DNA of 64,000 bases, from contig JAGFBZ010002566.1 of the NCBI GenBank assembly GCA_018398805.1, positions 26,113 to 90,112 on the forward strand, written 5' to 3'. Shown here one piece after another: positions 10,586-20,939 of this stretch. This stretch comes from Hirundichthys speculiger. Taxonomy: Eukaryota > Chordata > Actinopteri > Beloniformes > Exocoetidae. The stretch's first letter is position 1; every line of letters begins with the position of its first letter. The translations under genes were made by a program, and so were the position numbers. The notes under the pieces were generated by a model. It saw nothing but the letters and a program-made list of their open reading frames with translations. It did no database searches and was not told the origin of the DNA.

Positions 10586-13500
10586 GTGAGTTACCATCTA
10601 TTTACATTTGCTTTATATAAAGATTATTAACATCTATAAACTTGCAATGTTGTTAATTGAAATCAATTAATGTATATTTATATCTGTATATGAATGAGAA
10701 GGACATTGTTAAAAAATTAAATGTGTCGGTTTCTACTTGAATTTATTTTCAACAGAATTTATTTATTTATTATGCCATAATAACTTTGGATTTATGTTTG
10801 CATTGATCAATTGACAGATATCTATTCGAATATCTGGACCAATATCTGCTTCAAAGTTCTGCATCATTTTCTTCTTCAAAGATGGTGTTTTTTTGTTTCA
10901 GGTGTTCTGTGTGGAGAGTGGAGGGTCTCTTTGCCATCAAATATAGAGGTCACAGCTGGATCCCCTTTGACCATTAACTGCTCCTTTGATATTCAGGATA
11001 AATATGCAAAACAATTAAACTCCAAATGTAAAGCAATATGGAAACGTAACGACGAGAACAAAAGAAACACTGCTTTAAAGCTAAATACATATATAGAAAC
11101 GACTGGAAACTTAACACAGAAAAACTGCACCACAACCTTTAATAACTTGTGTCCTGATCAGTCTGATACATATTACTTCAGACTGGATTGTCCCAACAAC
11201 CTGAAATACCATTATAAAGAAACGCCAGTGAATATTTTAGTTAAAGGTAGGTTTAAATATCTATTAACATAATTTATGTACAAATGATGTATTTGGTGAA
11301 TGTTTCGTACTGATTATGTTATATAATAATTAAAAGGCACCAACAAGTATCTTTTTATATTCAAGTATGAACGTGTCTCTTCCTTCCAGATCCTCCTCGT
11401 ACACCGACTCTGAAACCGTCCAGGCTGGAGGTGAAGGAGGGAACCTCAGTGAGTCTGAGCTGCTCTGCTCCAGCTGTCTGTCTGTCTCCATCCTCCAACT
11501 CTGACATGGACCTCCAGCCTGGATGACAGTCAGAGGACACTGAAGAAGAATCAGGACACAACTGAAAGTAGTGACCTCTGTTCTGAGCTTCACTGCTTCT
11601 CACCTCCATCACAGACAGAACTTCTCCTGCTCAGCTGTCTACAGGAAACCAGATGGAGAAACTGAGACTGTTACCGAAGAGTTTAACAGCTGTTATTACA
11701 TGTAAGTTTTATTGATTTGTTCTGTTTCTCTTTCATTTTTTTTGGGATAAATTACCTTCATTTAATTGTATGTGACACTGAAGTCACTACTCATCATTAC
11801 CCAGAAACTTGGACTATACGGTAGTGCTGGGCAATATGACGATACATATCATGGGGACGATATAAAAGTGTGTATTGTGCCATTTCTCTTCTATCATTTC
11901 TATCGTTTCTATCATTTCTAACCTAATTTTATCAATTATTACAGCAAATATGTAATGAATGAATGAATGAATGAATGAAAAATACTTTAATAATCCCCGA
12001 GGGGAAATTGGCTCGTTGCAGCATATACAAAAAATATACATAAATAGACAGGACATTAAATCGACATTAAATAGGCAATAAATAGACAAAAAACAGTGTG
12101 CAGAAACAGAACAATAAATAGACTAAAAACAGTGTGCAGAAACAGAACAATAAATAGACTAAAAACAGTGTGCAGAAACAGAACAATAAATAGACTAAAA
12201 AACACAGTGCGCAGAAACAGAACAATAAATAGACTAAAAACAGTGCGCAAAACAAGACACTAAATAAAAAGTAAGTAGACAAAAACTGTGCAAAACAGAC
12301 AAAAACAGTGTGCAAGACCAGTAATAATGAAACTGTAATAATGTAATAAAGTGATAATGTGGCATTAACAGACGGCAGTGGCAGAAGTAATCAGCAGTGA
12401 TTATTCCCTGACAACCAGGAGTTATAGATTTTGATTGCACTAGGAAGGAACGACCTCCTGTGTCGTTCCTTTGAGCAGCGGGGTTGAAGGAGTCTGCCGC
12501 TGAAGCTGCTCTTCAACTTGTCCAGGATTTTGTGGAGGGGATGAGAGAGGTTGTCAAGGATAGCTAGCAGTTTTGCTAGCATCCTCTCTTTCACCACCTC
12601 CTCCAGTGGGACAAGTTTAGAGCCAACAGCAGACTCAGCTTTTTTGATGAGTTTATTCAGTCTGTTGGCGTCCTTAGCCCTGATGCCTGCCCCCCAAGAC
12701 CCACAGCAAAGAAGAGGACGTTCGCCACAACAGACCGATAAAACATCTGCAGCATTTTGTTGCACACATTGAAGGACCTGAGCCTCCTCAGGAAGTAGAG
12801 TCGGCTCTGGACCTTCTTGTATGCAACCTCAGTGTGGGCAGACCAGTCCAGTTTGTTGTCTAGTGTCACACCAAGGTACTTGTATGTGTCCACTAGCTCA
12901 ACATCTCTCCCACCGATGCTGACAGGGGAAGGTGGGGGCTTGTTCCTCCTGAAGTCCACCACCATCTCCCTCGTCTTGGTCACGTTCAGCTGCAGGTGGT
13001 TCTCCCCACACCAATCCACAAAGTGGCTGATCAGGTCCCTGTACTCAGCCTCCCTCCCTCCCTCCACACACCCCACAATGGCCGTGTCATCAGAGAATTT
13101 CTGCAGATGACACGACTCAGTGCGGTACTCAGTTAATTAATTAAATAACCTGTAAATAAATAATAAATAATAAGTAATTAAATAACCTGCAACGATAAAT
13201 TTGATAGAATCATATCTACTTCTACAAAGTAGCCTTTTATGTTTGCACTTTTATTCATGGTTAATGCCTTAAACAGAGTTTTTCTTCAACCCTGATATTT
13301 ACTTTAGACACTTTATATTAGTTTGCAAACTTTGCACTACAAGGTTACAGATTTCAGAAAGTTGAAAAATAATTTGTGTTTATTTTTTATAGCTGAACTT
13401 CAGTGCAAAAACATGTTTTTCCTCTCAGAAACTGTTGTGCACTTTAAAAAAATGTGAAAGCTACTGTACCTCTGTACCTACCTGTTTTTGCTGCACTAAA

Positions 13501-16500
13501 ATGTATGTTTGTGACAGTTCAGCTAAATGTCCTTTCAAAATAAAGTTGAAAAGTAAGCAATGAAATTTTTGTCAAACTTTTCAGAGAATAACTGAAAACA
13601 TACTTTATTATGGTATATCGTGATATATATCGTTATCGTGATATAAAATACTCCATATCGTGATATATGATTTTTTCCATATCGCCCAGCACTACTATAC
13701 GGTATGGTCGAAACCACAAATTAGTGCAGCCTGCAAATGTAACATGACAATATAAGTTGTTCAGTTGAAAACATTATTGTTTTTTTTTTCTTTTTAACTG
13801 TCAAACTGATTAGATATTTAGCTCAGTATATGAAGAATCTCATACTTCAAATCTGTTTGATAAAAAAGTCAACTTTGTCAGACAAGAAGGTCATTAAAAA
13901 ATAATTATTGAACTGTTTATCTAAAGATGTAACATGAACCCAAGGTATCCAGATTAGGAATACTGCAGCAATGACATACATTTTTTATTTTCCAGATCCA
14001 CCTAAAAACACCAGAGTTTCTGTCAGTCCATCTGGTCCAGTCCCAGAGAACCAGAACTGTGACTCTGATATGCAGCAGTGATGCCAACCCTCCAGTAAAG
14101 AACTACACCTGGCACAGAGCTGATGGAGACCAGGAGACTCTTATTGGGACTGGATTTGTTTTAAACATTACGTCATCAATTGATATCAGAGCCTTTTTCT
14201 GCAAAGCTGGAAATGACCTTGGAGATAAACGCTCTCAAAAGACTGAAATAGATGTTCAATGTATGTATCAATTATCTTAACAGCTTTTTTATGTTTTTTT
14301 TTAAACAACACGTTTTGATATCCTGTAAAATATTTTATTCGACATGGATTCAGTTTACCATTACTTCTACTGTCTCTACAGATCCTCCACAGATCCTTTT
14401 CTCATCTGATTGCAGCAAAACTGCAGACCAGGTCAACTGTTCCTGTGAAACTGAGGGAAATCCTTCTCCGTCTGTACATTGGTATTTGGATGGACAACCT
14501 GTCAATCAATCTGACAAGTTTGCAGTCAACACAGAACCCACAAAAGACAGAGGTCTGAGGAGTATCATCACTGTGAATCAGCCAGAGGAGACAGATCTTT
14601 CCAGCTTGCTTTGCTTCAGCTTCAACTCACGAGGATCAACCAGACATCAGTTTCATGTTTATAGTCTTCAAACCGCAAAACCCGGTCAAGGTTTGTTTTC
14701 TGTTGTCTGTTGTAGTTTTCTGTTATCTGTCAAGTCAAAAGCAAAATGTTGCTGAGTACCTAACAATATTTTATTTAATTTAAATTCATTTTTTTTTTTT
14801 TTTAAATCAGTGTATGTATGTATATACTGGAGTCTATTCCCAGCTCTCTTCAGGTGAAAGGCAGGGGCTATACCCTGGACAGGTCACCAGTCCATCGCAG
14901 GACCACATATAGACAAACAACCACTCACTCACAATCACTCCTAGGGGCGATCTAGAACCACCAGTTAACCTGACATGCATGTCTTTGGACTGTGGGAGGA
15001 AGCTGGAGTACCTGGAGGAAACCCACGCAACCATGGGGAGAACATGGAAACTCTACCCAGAAAGACCCCTGCTGAGGTGCTGACCACCAAGCCACCGTGC
15101 TGCCCTATCTTTGTTCTTTTGGTGCAAAAAAGTCTTTTGTGGCTATTGTTTGTAATTTGTGGCCGCTAAAAGTGTGGGCCTTGGCGTGCTGAACCCCGGC
15201 TGACTAAACTGGATACTGGGAAATGGAACGTTACCTCTCTGGTGGGGATCTTCAGCTTCAGCGGTTCACAGCCAAGTGTGAAGCGGCAGGGATGAGAATC
15301 AGCACCTCCAAATCTGAGACCCTGGTTCTCAGTCGGACAAGGGTAGAATGCCTCCTCCGGGTCCGGAGTGAGGTTCTGCCTCAAGTAGAAGATTTTAAGT
15401 ATCTCGAGGTCTTGTTCACGAGTGATGGGAGAAAGGAACGGGAGATCAACAGATGGATTGGTGCAGTGTCTGCTGTGGTGTGGACTCTGTACCGGTCCGT
15501 TGTGGTGAAGAGAGAGCTGAACCAAAAGGCAAGGCTCTCTGTTTATCGGTCGATCTTTGTTCCAACCCTCACCTATGGTCATGAACTGTTGGTAGTGACC
15601 GAAAGAATGAGATCGCGGATACAAGCGGCGGAAATGAGCTTTCTCCGCAGGGTGGCTGGACTCTCCCTTAGAGATAGGGTGAGAAGTTCAGTCATCTGGG
15701 AGAGACTCAGAGTAGAGCTGCTGCTCCTTCACATCGAGAGGAGCCAGTTGAGGTGGTTCAGGGCATCTGGTTAGGATGCACCCCGGACGCCTCCCTGGAG
15801 AGGTGTTTCAGGCATGTCCAACTGGGAGGAGACCACGGGGAAGACCCAGGACACGCTGGAGAGATTATATCTCTCGGCTGGTCCTGGAACGCCTCGGGGT
15901 TCTCCCAGAGGAGCTGGTGGAGGCGGCCGGGGGGAGGGAGGTCTGGGCCTCTCTGCTGAAGCTGCTGGACTGGAAGTTAATGGATGGATGGACCTCTCTG
16001 GTGGGGAAGGAGCCTCAGCTTGTGCATGAGGCTGAGAGGTACCAACTGGATATAGTTGGGCTCACCTCGACGCACAGCCTGGAACCAATCTTTTTGAGAG
16101 AGGCTGGACCTTGTTCTCGTCTGGCGTTGCCGAGGGTGAGAGGCGAAGGGCTGATATGGGCTTGCTTATAGCCCCCCTGCTTGGAGCCTGGATTCATCGT
16201 AATTTGCAGCTAATATGACAGGACACGTGTCACTCATGGAGGCTGTCAGGATGTCCTTTCATCTCTTGTCAGTTCATCTGGATTAAAAATGCTTCTTATG
16301 ATGTATATATGAATGTTTGAATGTTCTGTTTCATTTCAGATCGACTGCTGTTTGTGTTCATCAGCACATCTGCAGCTTTACTTGTATCAGTCTGTGTTCT
16401 GGTGGTTTGTATGAGGTAGGTGAGCTCTAATCTCTGATCTCACAAGCTTATTGTTTGAGTAGTTGCAGTAGTTTGTCATAATAACTAATTCTGTTTTAAT

Positions 16501-16955
16501 GACCAAATGTTCTGGTTTCGTCAGAGAGCAACCTGTGGACCAGTACCCATATATGATGAATGTTCTGTTGTATTTTTCAGCCGTTTAATTAATCAGAAAA
16601 ACCTCAGTCGTCAGCTCAAAGGTGAAACCAACTCTGCTGCTTCAGGTCAACGTGTCATAAATAAAGGAAATGAGGTGATTTGAACAGAATTTCACATCTT
16701 AACACAATACAGTTATTATAAGATGATTTAATTGCGCTTAAAACTAAGCAATTTAATCTTTCTGAATAATTGTAGAAACCCAGCATGAAAGAAGAAGCCA
16801 TTTATGTCAACACCAGTGAGCCGAAACAAGACATTGACCCTGCAGCTGAATTTCAGCGATACAGGACTCCCTTCTCAAACTCTGGAAATAGAAGAGGAGC
16901 AAATGAAACTTTGGAGGAAAGCAGCGATGATGAAATTTATATCAATGTGAGCTGA
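10540..16955 (+). CDS. Gene A: CD22/Siglec-like Ig receptor
   Basis: An eight-exon type I membrane protein of the CD22/Siglec-like family: signal peptide (MFAALTFLLI), V-set domain, three C2-set Ig domains, transmembrane exon, two cytoplasmic exons. Siglecs bind sialylated glycans with the V-set domain on immune cells. The V-set keeps YYFRLDC, whose Arg sits where family members contact sialic acid. The tail holds IYVNT and IYINV, YxN motifs of Grb2-SH2 type; neither is a strict ITIM (Glu or Ala at -2). All internal Ig exons are phase 1-1. Exons 3 and 4 contain extra single bases (three and one) compared with sister exons, which break the frame. This is either a young pseudogene or uncorrected sequence. 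The introns hold a hAT/LINE nest and a rearranged LINE. The exact orthologue is not assignable from sequence alone. Confidence 0.8.
10902..11246 (+). CDS. Gene A exon 2, V-set Ig domain
   Basis: Acceptor TTTGTTTCAG, donor AAAGGTAGGT; open throughout. First Ig Cys in LTINCSF, Trp in KAIWKR, distal YYFRLDC. Extra Cys residues (SKCKAI, KKNC-like QKNCTT, NLCPD) match the unusual disulfide pattern of Siglec V domains. Closest relative in the window is 30763-31111. Confidence 0.85.
11390..11701 (+). pseudogene. Gene A exon 3, C2-set Ig domain with three +1 shifts
   Basis: Acceptor CTTCCTTCCAG, donor TGTAAGTTT. Compared with the sister exons at 32524 and 38492, extra bases occur near 11489, 11566 and 11676, so the frame is lost and regained in total (+3). 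Recognisable domain text includes EGTSVSLSCSAPA. Clustered single-base insertions in a conserved exon suggest base-call error as much as decay. Confidence 0.7.
11955..13110 (-). mobile_element. LINE fragment (L2/CR1/Rex1 type), reverse-transcriptase tail
   Basis: The minus strand encodes the C-terminal part of a reverse transcriptase: HLQLNVTKTREMVVDFRRN, YKYLGVTLDNKLDWSAH, RLYFLRRLRSFNVC. It is followed by a connection region with a frameshift, a 3' untranslated region and a terminal (CATT)n tail at 11952-11980. Truncated at its 5' end. The position inside a hAT element dates it as later. Confidence 0.8.
12060..12300. repeat. Minisatellite, unit about 36-37 bp
   Basis: Five to six units of CAGTGTGCAGAAACAGAAC followed by AATAAATAGACTAAAAA stand head to tail inside the 3' untranslated part of the LINE. 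The long minus-strand open frames here are products of the repeat. Confidence 0.85.
13996..14260 (+). pseudogene. Gene A exon 4, C2-set Ig domain with one +1 shift
   Basis: Acceptor TTTTCCAG, donor AATGTATGT. Compared with 39472-39729, one extra C near 14050 (GAGAACCAG versus GAGAACAG) brings an early TGA. The rest of the domain is open: SSDANPPVKNYTWHRADGD and FFCKAGNDLGD. Confidence 0.75.
14382..14690 (+). CDS. Gene A exon 5, C2-set Ig domain
   Basis: Acceptor TCTCTACAG; the exon ends GGTCAAG before GTTTGT. Open throughout: DPPQILFSSDC, VNCSCETEGNPSPSVHWYLDG, IITVNQPEETDLSSLLC. The sister exon is 37118-37426, and a fragment survives at 40882-40975. Confidence 0.82.
14825..15104 (-). repeat. 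Common teleost interspersed repeat, minus orientation
   Basis: Minus-strand order: GGTGGCTTGGTGGTCAGCAC-type head, ACTCCAGCTTCCTCCCACAG, GGTTAACTGGTGG, then the GGTGACCTGTCCAGGG part. The same repeat appears at 19155-19400, 35420-35740, 38085-38185, 40096-40290 and 61150-61335. Probably a tRNA-promoted SINE or a related short retroposon. Confidence 0.7.
15160..16200 (+). mobile_element. Rearranged RTE-type LINE (Rex3-like)
   Basis: Two out-of-order pieces. First, a short endonuclease start (TGGAACGTTACCTCTCTGG), then directly the reverse-transcriptase C-terminus: KCEAAGMRIS, DFKYLEVLFTSDG, PTLTYGHEL, AAEMSFLRRVAGLSLRDRVR, followed in other frames by GRRPRGRPRTRWRDYISRL. Second, from 15990, the endonuclease region again (RYQLDIVGLTSTHS). 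Lies in intron 5 of gene A, same strand. Confidence 0.8.
16340..16415 (+). CDS. Gene A exon 6, transmembrane segment
   Basis: Acceptor TTTCATTTCAG, donor GAGGTAGGT. Encodes LLFVFISTSAALLVSVCVLV and a short CMR stop-transfer end: one membrane span. Confidence 0.8.
16581..16674 (+). CDS. Gene A exon 7, juxtamembrane cytoplasmic
   Basis: Acceptor ATTTTTCAG. Basic sequence SRLINQKNLSRQLKGETN, matching the 42728 exon of the second locus from LKGET onward. Ends phase 0. Confidence 0.75.
16776..16955 (+). CDS. Gene A exon 8, cytoplasmic tail
   Basis: Acceptor AATTGTAG; ends with a TGA at 16953. Contains EEAIYVNTSEP and DDEIYINVS. Both tyrosines are in YxN context (Grb2-type). YINV also has the +3 Val of an ITIM but Glu at -2. 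Confidence 0.78.
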   Translation, partial: KPSMKEEAIYVNTSEPKQDIDPAAEFQRYRTPFSNSGNRRGANETLEESSDDEIYINVS

Positions 16956-17770
16956 AAAAAGAGCATGAAGAAGAGGGATGAAAACTGTGTGGACTTGGCT
17001 CCATCTGGTGGTGAAGCAGAGTCTTTACAGTTTTTAAGAACAGTTTTGGGACTAGAAATGTGAAGCATTTGGACCGACTCACTTGAAACCAGTCTGTTTA
17101 TCTGACATATAAAACCACCAGGCTTGTTGCTGGAACATTATGTCTTATCTGTTCTTTGCTTGTTTGATTGAATCACTTGCTGAATTATGAATTGATGTGT
17201 AAATAACTTTTTATGACTTAGTTCACCAACATGATTTTTTTTTTATTATTATTATTTTTATTAGGGGGAAAATGTTAGAATTTGTTACATTGGTGAATAT
17301 ACCGCTGCCTCTAACTGATTAAACTTTAAATGTGGGAGATCAGGTAACACTGGGCTTCACATTTGATGAGGAAATGTTAATAATAATCATGGTTGTCTCT
17401 GAAGCTGAAGGGTAGAAAAAACATCCAACAGGACCTCAGAAGGCCAGAATAAAAAACAAACTATCAAGCTAAAAATAAAATAAAGTCATCAATATTGTCA
17501 CACCAGAAAAAAAGATTACATTTAAAAATAAATATCCAGTTAATCTATCCTAATCTCTAACTTTTCACATCTATCTACCTGAATTCTGATTTGTTTCAGA
17601 AATAATGTTTATTTTATTCTATTTTTTGGTTCAAATTTAACAGGCTGTAATTATGTAAAGTGTAAAAGACAGCTTGATGCAGATATTTTTGTTTATTGTG
17701 ACTTTTTCAAAACAAAAATCATTCTTTACATGACTTTCTTTTTTTCTTTCTTCTTTGAACTTCACTATAA
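16956..17770 (+). other. 3' flank of gene A
   Basis: Likely 3' untranslated region and flank. The first clear AATAAA is near 17446. AT-rich, no further exon seen. Confidence 0.4.
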
Positions 17771-17774
17771 CATT

Positions 17775-18075
17775 TTGTATCATCTCGGAGGTTTAATTGA
17801 CTCAGACCTAAACTTCAGCAGCCACATCGAGGCTGCTTAAAACTGCTTTTATCACCTAAAACAAACATCAAAAATCAGAGATCCGATGTCCCGATCAGAT
17901 TTAGAGAAGCTCATCCAGCATTCTTGACAACTGTACTGCTCTTCTGTCTGGTCTTTCCAAAAAGAAAAAAAAAGATGAGACAGCTTCAGCTCATCCAGAA
18001 CGCTGTTCTAACAGGAACCAGGAAAACTGGGCTCATCAGTCCAGCTGTGAGATCCGACATGAAGACACGCTCGGG
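17775..18075 (+). mobile_element. LINE reverse-transcriptase C-terminal remnant
   Basis: Broken frames match the tail of L2/CR1-type elements: LIDSDLNFSSHIEA, KTAFYHLK (degraded), MRQLQLIQNAVLTGTRKTGLISP. Short and dead. Confidence 0.55.
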
Positions 18076-18189
18076 AAGGGAGCGCAGAGACAGAAACTCT
18101 GACCGAAGCATGACAGATATTTCAGTAAGGTCTCAGCTTGTAAAAATAAGTGAATACATGAATAAATAAATTTTAACTTCTATATTTTT

Positions 18190-18625
18190 GAAAGTCTGCT
18201 TTTCTTTCAGTCTTTGAAGATCCCACCATGTACAGACCATAATATCATCAAAGGATTGAGCGAATCAGTGTCTCTGCATAAGCCACAAGCCTGGAGGTCA
18301 AAACTGACTCTCAGGTGTTACTGCATTAAAACAGGGATGACTCTCGACTGGACATCACTGCATGGACTCTGCAACATTTCTAGAAATTACTGTCTCAATC
18401 AATCCAGAAATTCAGGTTAAAGCTGGATCATTCACAGAAGAAGCCACACGTGAACACAATCCAGAACCGCTGCCTCCTTCACCGGGTCAAAGCTCATCTG
18501 AAATGCTCAGAGACAAAATGGAAAACTGTTCTGTGGTCAGATGATTAAAAATTTGAAATTCTATTTGGAAACCATGGACATCGTGTCCTGGGGACTAAAG
18601 AAGAGTTTAAATCAAATATCTGTAC
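18190..18625 (+). mobile_element. Tc1/mariner-like transposase remnant, second family
   Basis: Fragments such as AWRSKLTLR, GTGGAAAACTGTTCTGTGGTCAGATG (coding the VLWSDE site of DDE transposases) and KFEILFGNHGHRVL place it in a Tc1-like group different from the 7185 element. No ends identified. Confidence 0.5.
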
Positions 18626-18639
18626 CGTAACAGTCGTAG

Positions 18640-18900
18640 TGGAGGTAGAAAACGGCTTGTTCCCTGTTTGAAACTGTTCAGAACTGAGTGGGTTTATGTG
18701 GTAATAAGAAGCAGTTTAAATGTGAACTAAAACCAATCACAGACAGTCATGCAGCAGCTAGGTTGTCCGGTACATGTATCAGTTAAAAGTGATAAATAAG
18801 ACAAATGTTTTCTGAAGCAGATAATGACTCTAAAACTCACTGTTCTCACAGCAGAGACGACACTAAAACACCACAGTCAATAAAAAAAGAGGAAAAAGTA
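18640..18900 (+). repeat. Upstream module, copy 2
   Basis: Diverged copy of the 8820-9240 module: TCCCTGTTTGAAACTG, TGGGTTTATGTGGTAATAAG, AGTCATGCAGCAGCTAGG. The donor seen in copy 1 is absent. Confidence 0.45.
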
Positions 18901-19154
18901 GTTAGACTCCTCCGCTGGGAAACTGGGTCACAGCCAGTGGCTCAAAGGAAGTAAATAAGCTGATAAAACCCTAACCCTGTACTGTTGCTGCAGCGTATCA
19001 GTCCTCCAGTTCACAGTAATCCTGCTGCACATCAGGTGGAAACATTCAAAGGTAGAAGTCTGAGTCTGGTTCATCTCTCGTGTTTTACTTTCTCTTTTGC
19101 CTTCAGGCTCTTGTTCTGTGTTTAGTTTGATTCATGTTTTACTTCAGGTGTTTT

Positions 19155-19400
19155 CCTCTGGGGGCAGCACTGCGGCATGTTGCCTCACATCAGCCAGGTT
19201 CTTGGTTCAAATCCTTGCAGGGGCCTTTCAGTGTTGAGTTTGCATCTTCTCAGTGTTTGCGTGGGTTCCCTCCACAGACTCAGACTTCTAACGCTGTCTA
19301 GAAACACGTGTGGCAGGTTAACTGATGACTGTGAACTGATCGCAGGAGTGTGAGCTGGTGTGGTTTCCTGTCTTCTCCTCACGCTGTCACCATTTCCTGG
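19155..19400 (+). repeat. Common teleost interspersed repeat, head part
   Basis: GGCAGCACTGCGGCATGTTG, GCAGGGGCCTTTCAGTGTTG and GGTTCCCTCCACAGAC follow the order of the repeat seen intact at 35420-35740; heavily diverged. Confidence 0.6.
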
Positions 19401-19489
19401 CTCGTCACTGTCAATAGACCTCTTAAAAAAGGAAGAAGAGAAGAAACGTCTTCAATAATGACCCCAAACCCACTTCCTCTGTGGTTTTC

Positions 19490-19610
19490 CTGAACGTATA
19501 GCTGTAGAGCATTGTGTGAGGTTTCTCATCTTTGTCAAGCAGGAAACGGTGCTCTTCCTGATTAGATAAAGTGCTCTAATAAAAGATTATTTCATGATAG
19601 TTTTCATGTG
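19490..19610 (+). repeat. Duplicated segment, partner at 5040-5135
   Basis: TTTCTCATCTTTGTCAAGCAGG, CTCTTCCTGATTAGA and AAGTGCTCTAATA match the earlier copy in order and orientation. Confidence 0.45.
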
Positions 19611-20390
19611 AGGAAAGAGATAACGGGGACACTTTGTCTTATATTCTGATCTGCAACAGCTTTGTATCTCAAATGAAGAGACGTTCAATGACATCAATTC
19701 AGAAGCAGTATTAAGCAGGAGGGATCCATTTAGTTCAGTTTATTTTTGCATGAGAGAAAATGTCACTGAAACTCTATTTGATGGCTTTTTTCTCAGCACA
19801 CAATTATTATGTTTGATTATCAGTCTGCGTTTAAATTATGGACACAAACACAAATCCCTTCAACACTTGATCTCAAGTCCCAGTGGGACAACCTTCATGG
19901 GTAGTTATTTAGAGGTCCTTTCACACGTGCATGTGAGAACGTGCGTGCACACGACGCCCATTCATGACAGTCGTTGGTATGTGCGTGTATGAAGTCACAG
20001 GATGTGAAACGAACCTGGTTAGCAGGGAGCTCACAGACGTGCACGTGCCTGTGCACCATCTCTAACGTCCTCCCTCTGCGTTAGATGTATTTTCCTGTTA
20101 TGTCACGTGCCATTCCATGGTGCATGCACATTTTCATATGTATTTGCAAAGGGACCTCTCAATTACAATTTTTCACATTATTTAACATAATTTAAAGATT
20201 AAACACAAAAAATGTAAATATTAATTGCTATGAATATTGTCATTGTTGTCCGCTAGTCCTAATTCATAAAAAATGTGTATTAAAATGGTAAAAAAAAAAG
20301 ATGTCTATGACCATATTGGAATATATGTGTATATACGTGACACACAAACATATATTTTGCATGTCCACTTTCATTCTTTACTCTGTCAGA
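19611..20390. other. No gene recognised
   Basis: AT-rich with short palindromic GTGCACGTGC runs near 19930-20060. No exon or family-specific repeat is supported. Confidence 0.35.
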
Positions 20391-20399
20391 GTTAATAAC

Positions 20400-20650
20400 A
20401 TGAATATGTGTACTGTGACACCACAGTAGCCATCTAGTGCATCTAGAGAGAACAATGTTTCCTGTTCTACTGCATAGAACAGAGTTGGTTTACGTGGTAT
20501 AAAGAAGTAGCTTAAAGGACCTGAAACAGACCAGACGCCATCACAGACAGTCCTGCAGCTCATCTGACAAGGAAACCTCATAAACCTGAAAACTGTTGAG
20601 GTCTTGAAGTCTAATGTATTTTTGAAATATACCAAGAACAGCATGAAAAG
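20400..20650 (+). repeat. Upstream module, copy 3
   Basis: Closer copy of the 8820-9240 module: ACAGAGTTGGTTTACGTGG, AAGTAGCTTAAAGGACCTG, TCCTGCAGCTCATCTGACAAG, GTTGAGGTCTTGAAGTC. The donor position reads GAAACC, not GTAAGC, so it would not splice as copy 1 might. Confidence 0.5.
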
Positions 20651-20939
20651 TGAAAAAGTTCCTTCTTTTTTTTTTTTTTTTGCCATGAGCTACAATTGTT
20701 TAAATATTGTCAATGTTTAAATGTTTAAATCTTGTCAGTGGTGCCAGATACAATAAGACTAATACAATACCAAATACCAAATACAAGTCAGGCATGTGCC
20801 TTACATGCATTTACATGCACATGCCTGCAATAACACAGTTACATTGAACATGTATTTTTATTACATTGTTTTTTACTTAGATGTGATTTTATAATTATTC
20901 ATATATTATTCACCAAGTACATTATGAAGTGCATAGAGT

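Larger units (their letters stand above)
11822..13694. mobile_element. hAT-type element nest in intron 3 of gene A
   Basis: Ends are TAGTGCTGGGCAATATGA and the complement of TAGTGCTGGGCGATATGG. The flanking direct repeat CTATACGG (11814-11821 and 13695-13702) is the 8-bp hAT duplication. The interior carries a 5'-truncated minus-strand LINE and a minisatellite, so the DNA element was itself a landing site. Confidence 0.85.

Noticed and set aside
12060..12300. CRISPR-like regular repeats
   Set aside because: Repeats are contiguous without unique spacers, inside a LINE 3' region in a vertebrate sequence.
12056..12315. Overlapping minus-strand frames rich in Phe, Leu and Val
   Set aside because: They are products of the 36-bp minisatellite, not membrane proteins.
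15166..15624. Minus-strand frame of 152 codons
   Set aside because: Antisense shadow of the RTE reverse transcriptase.
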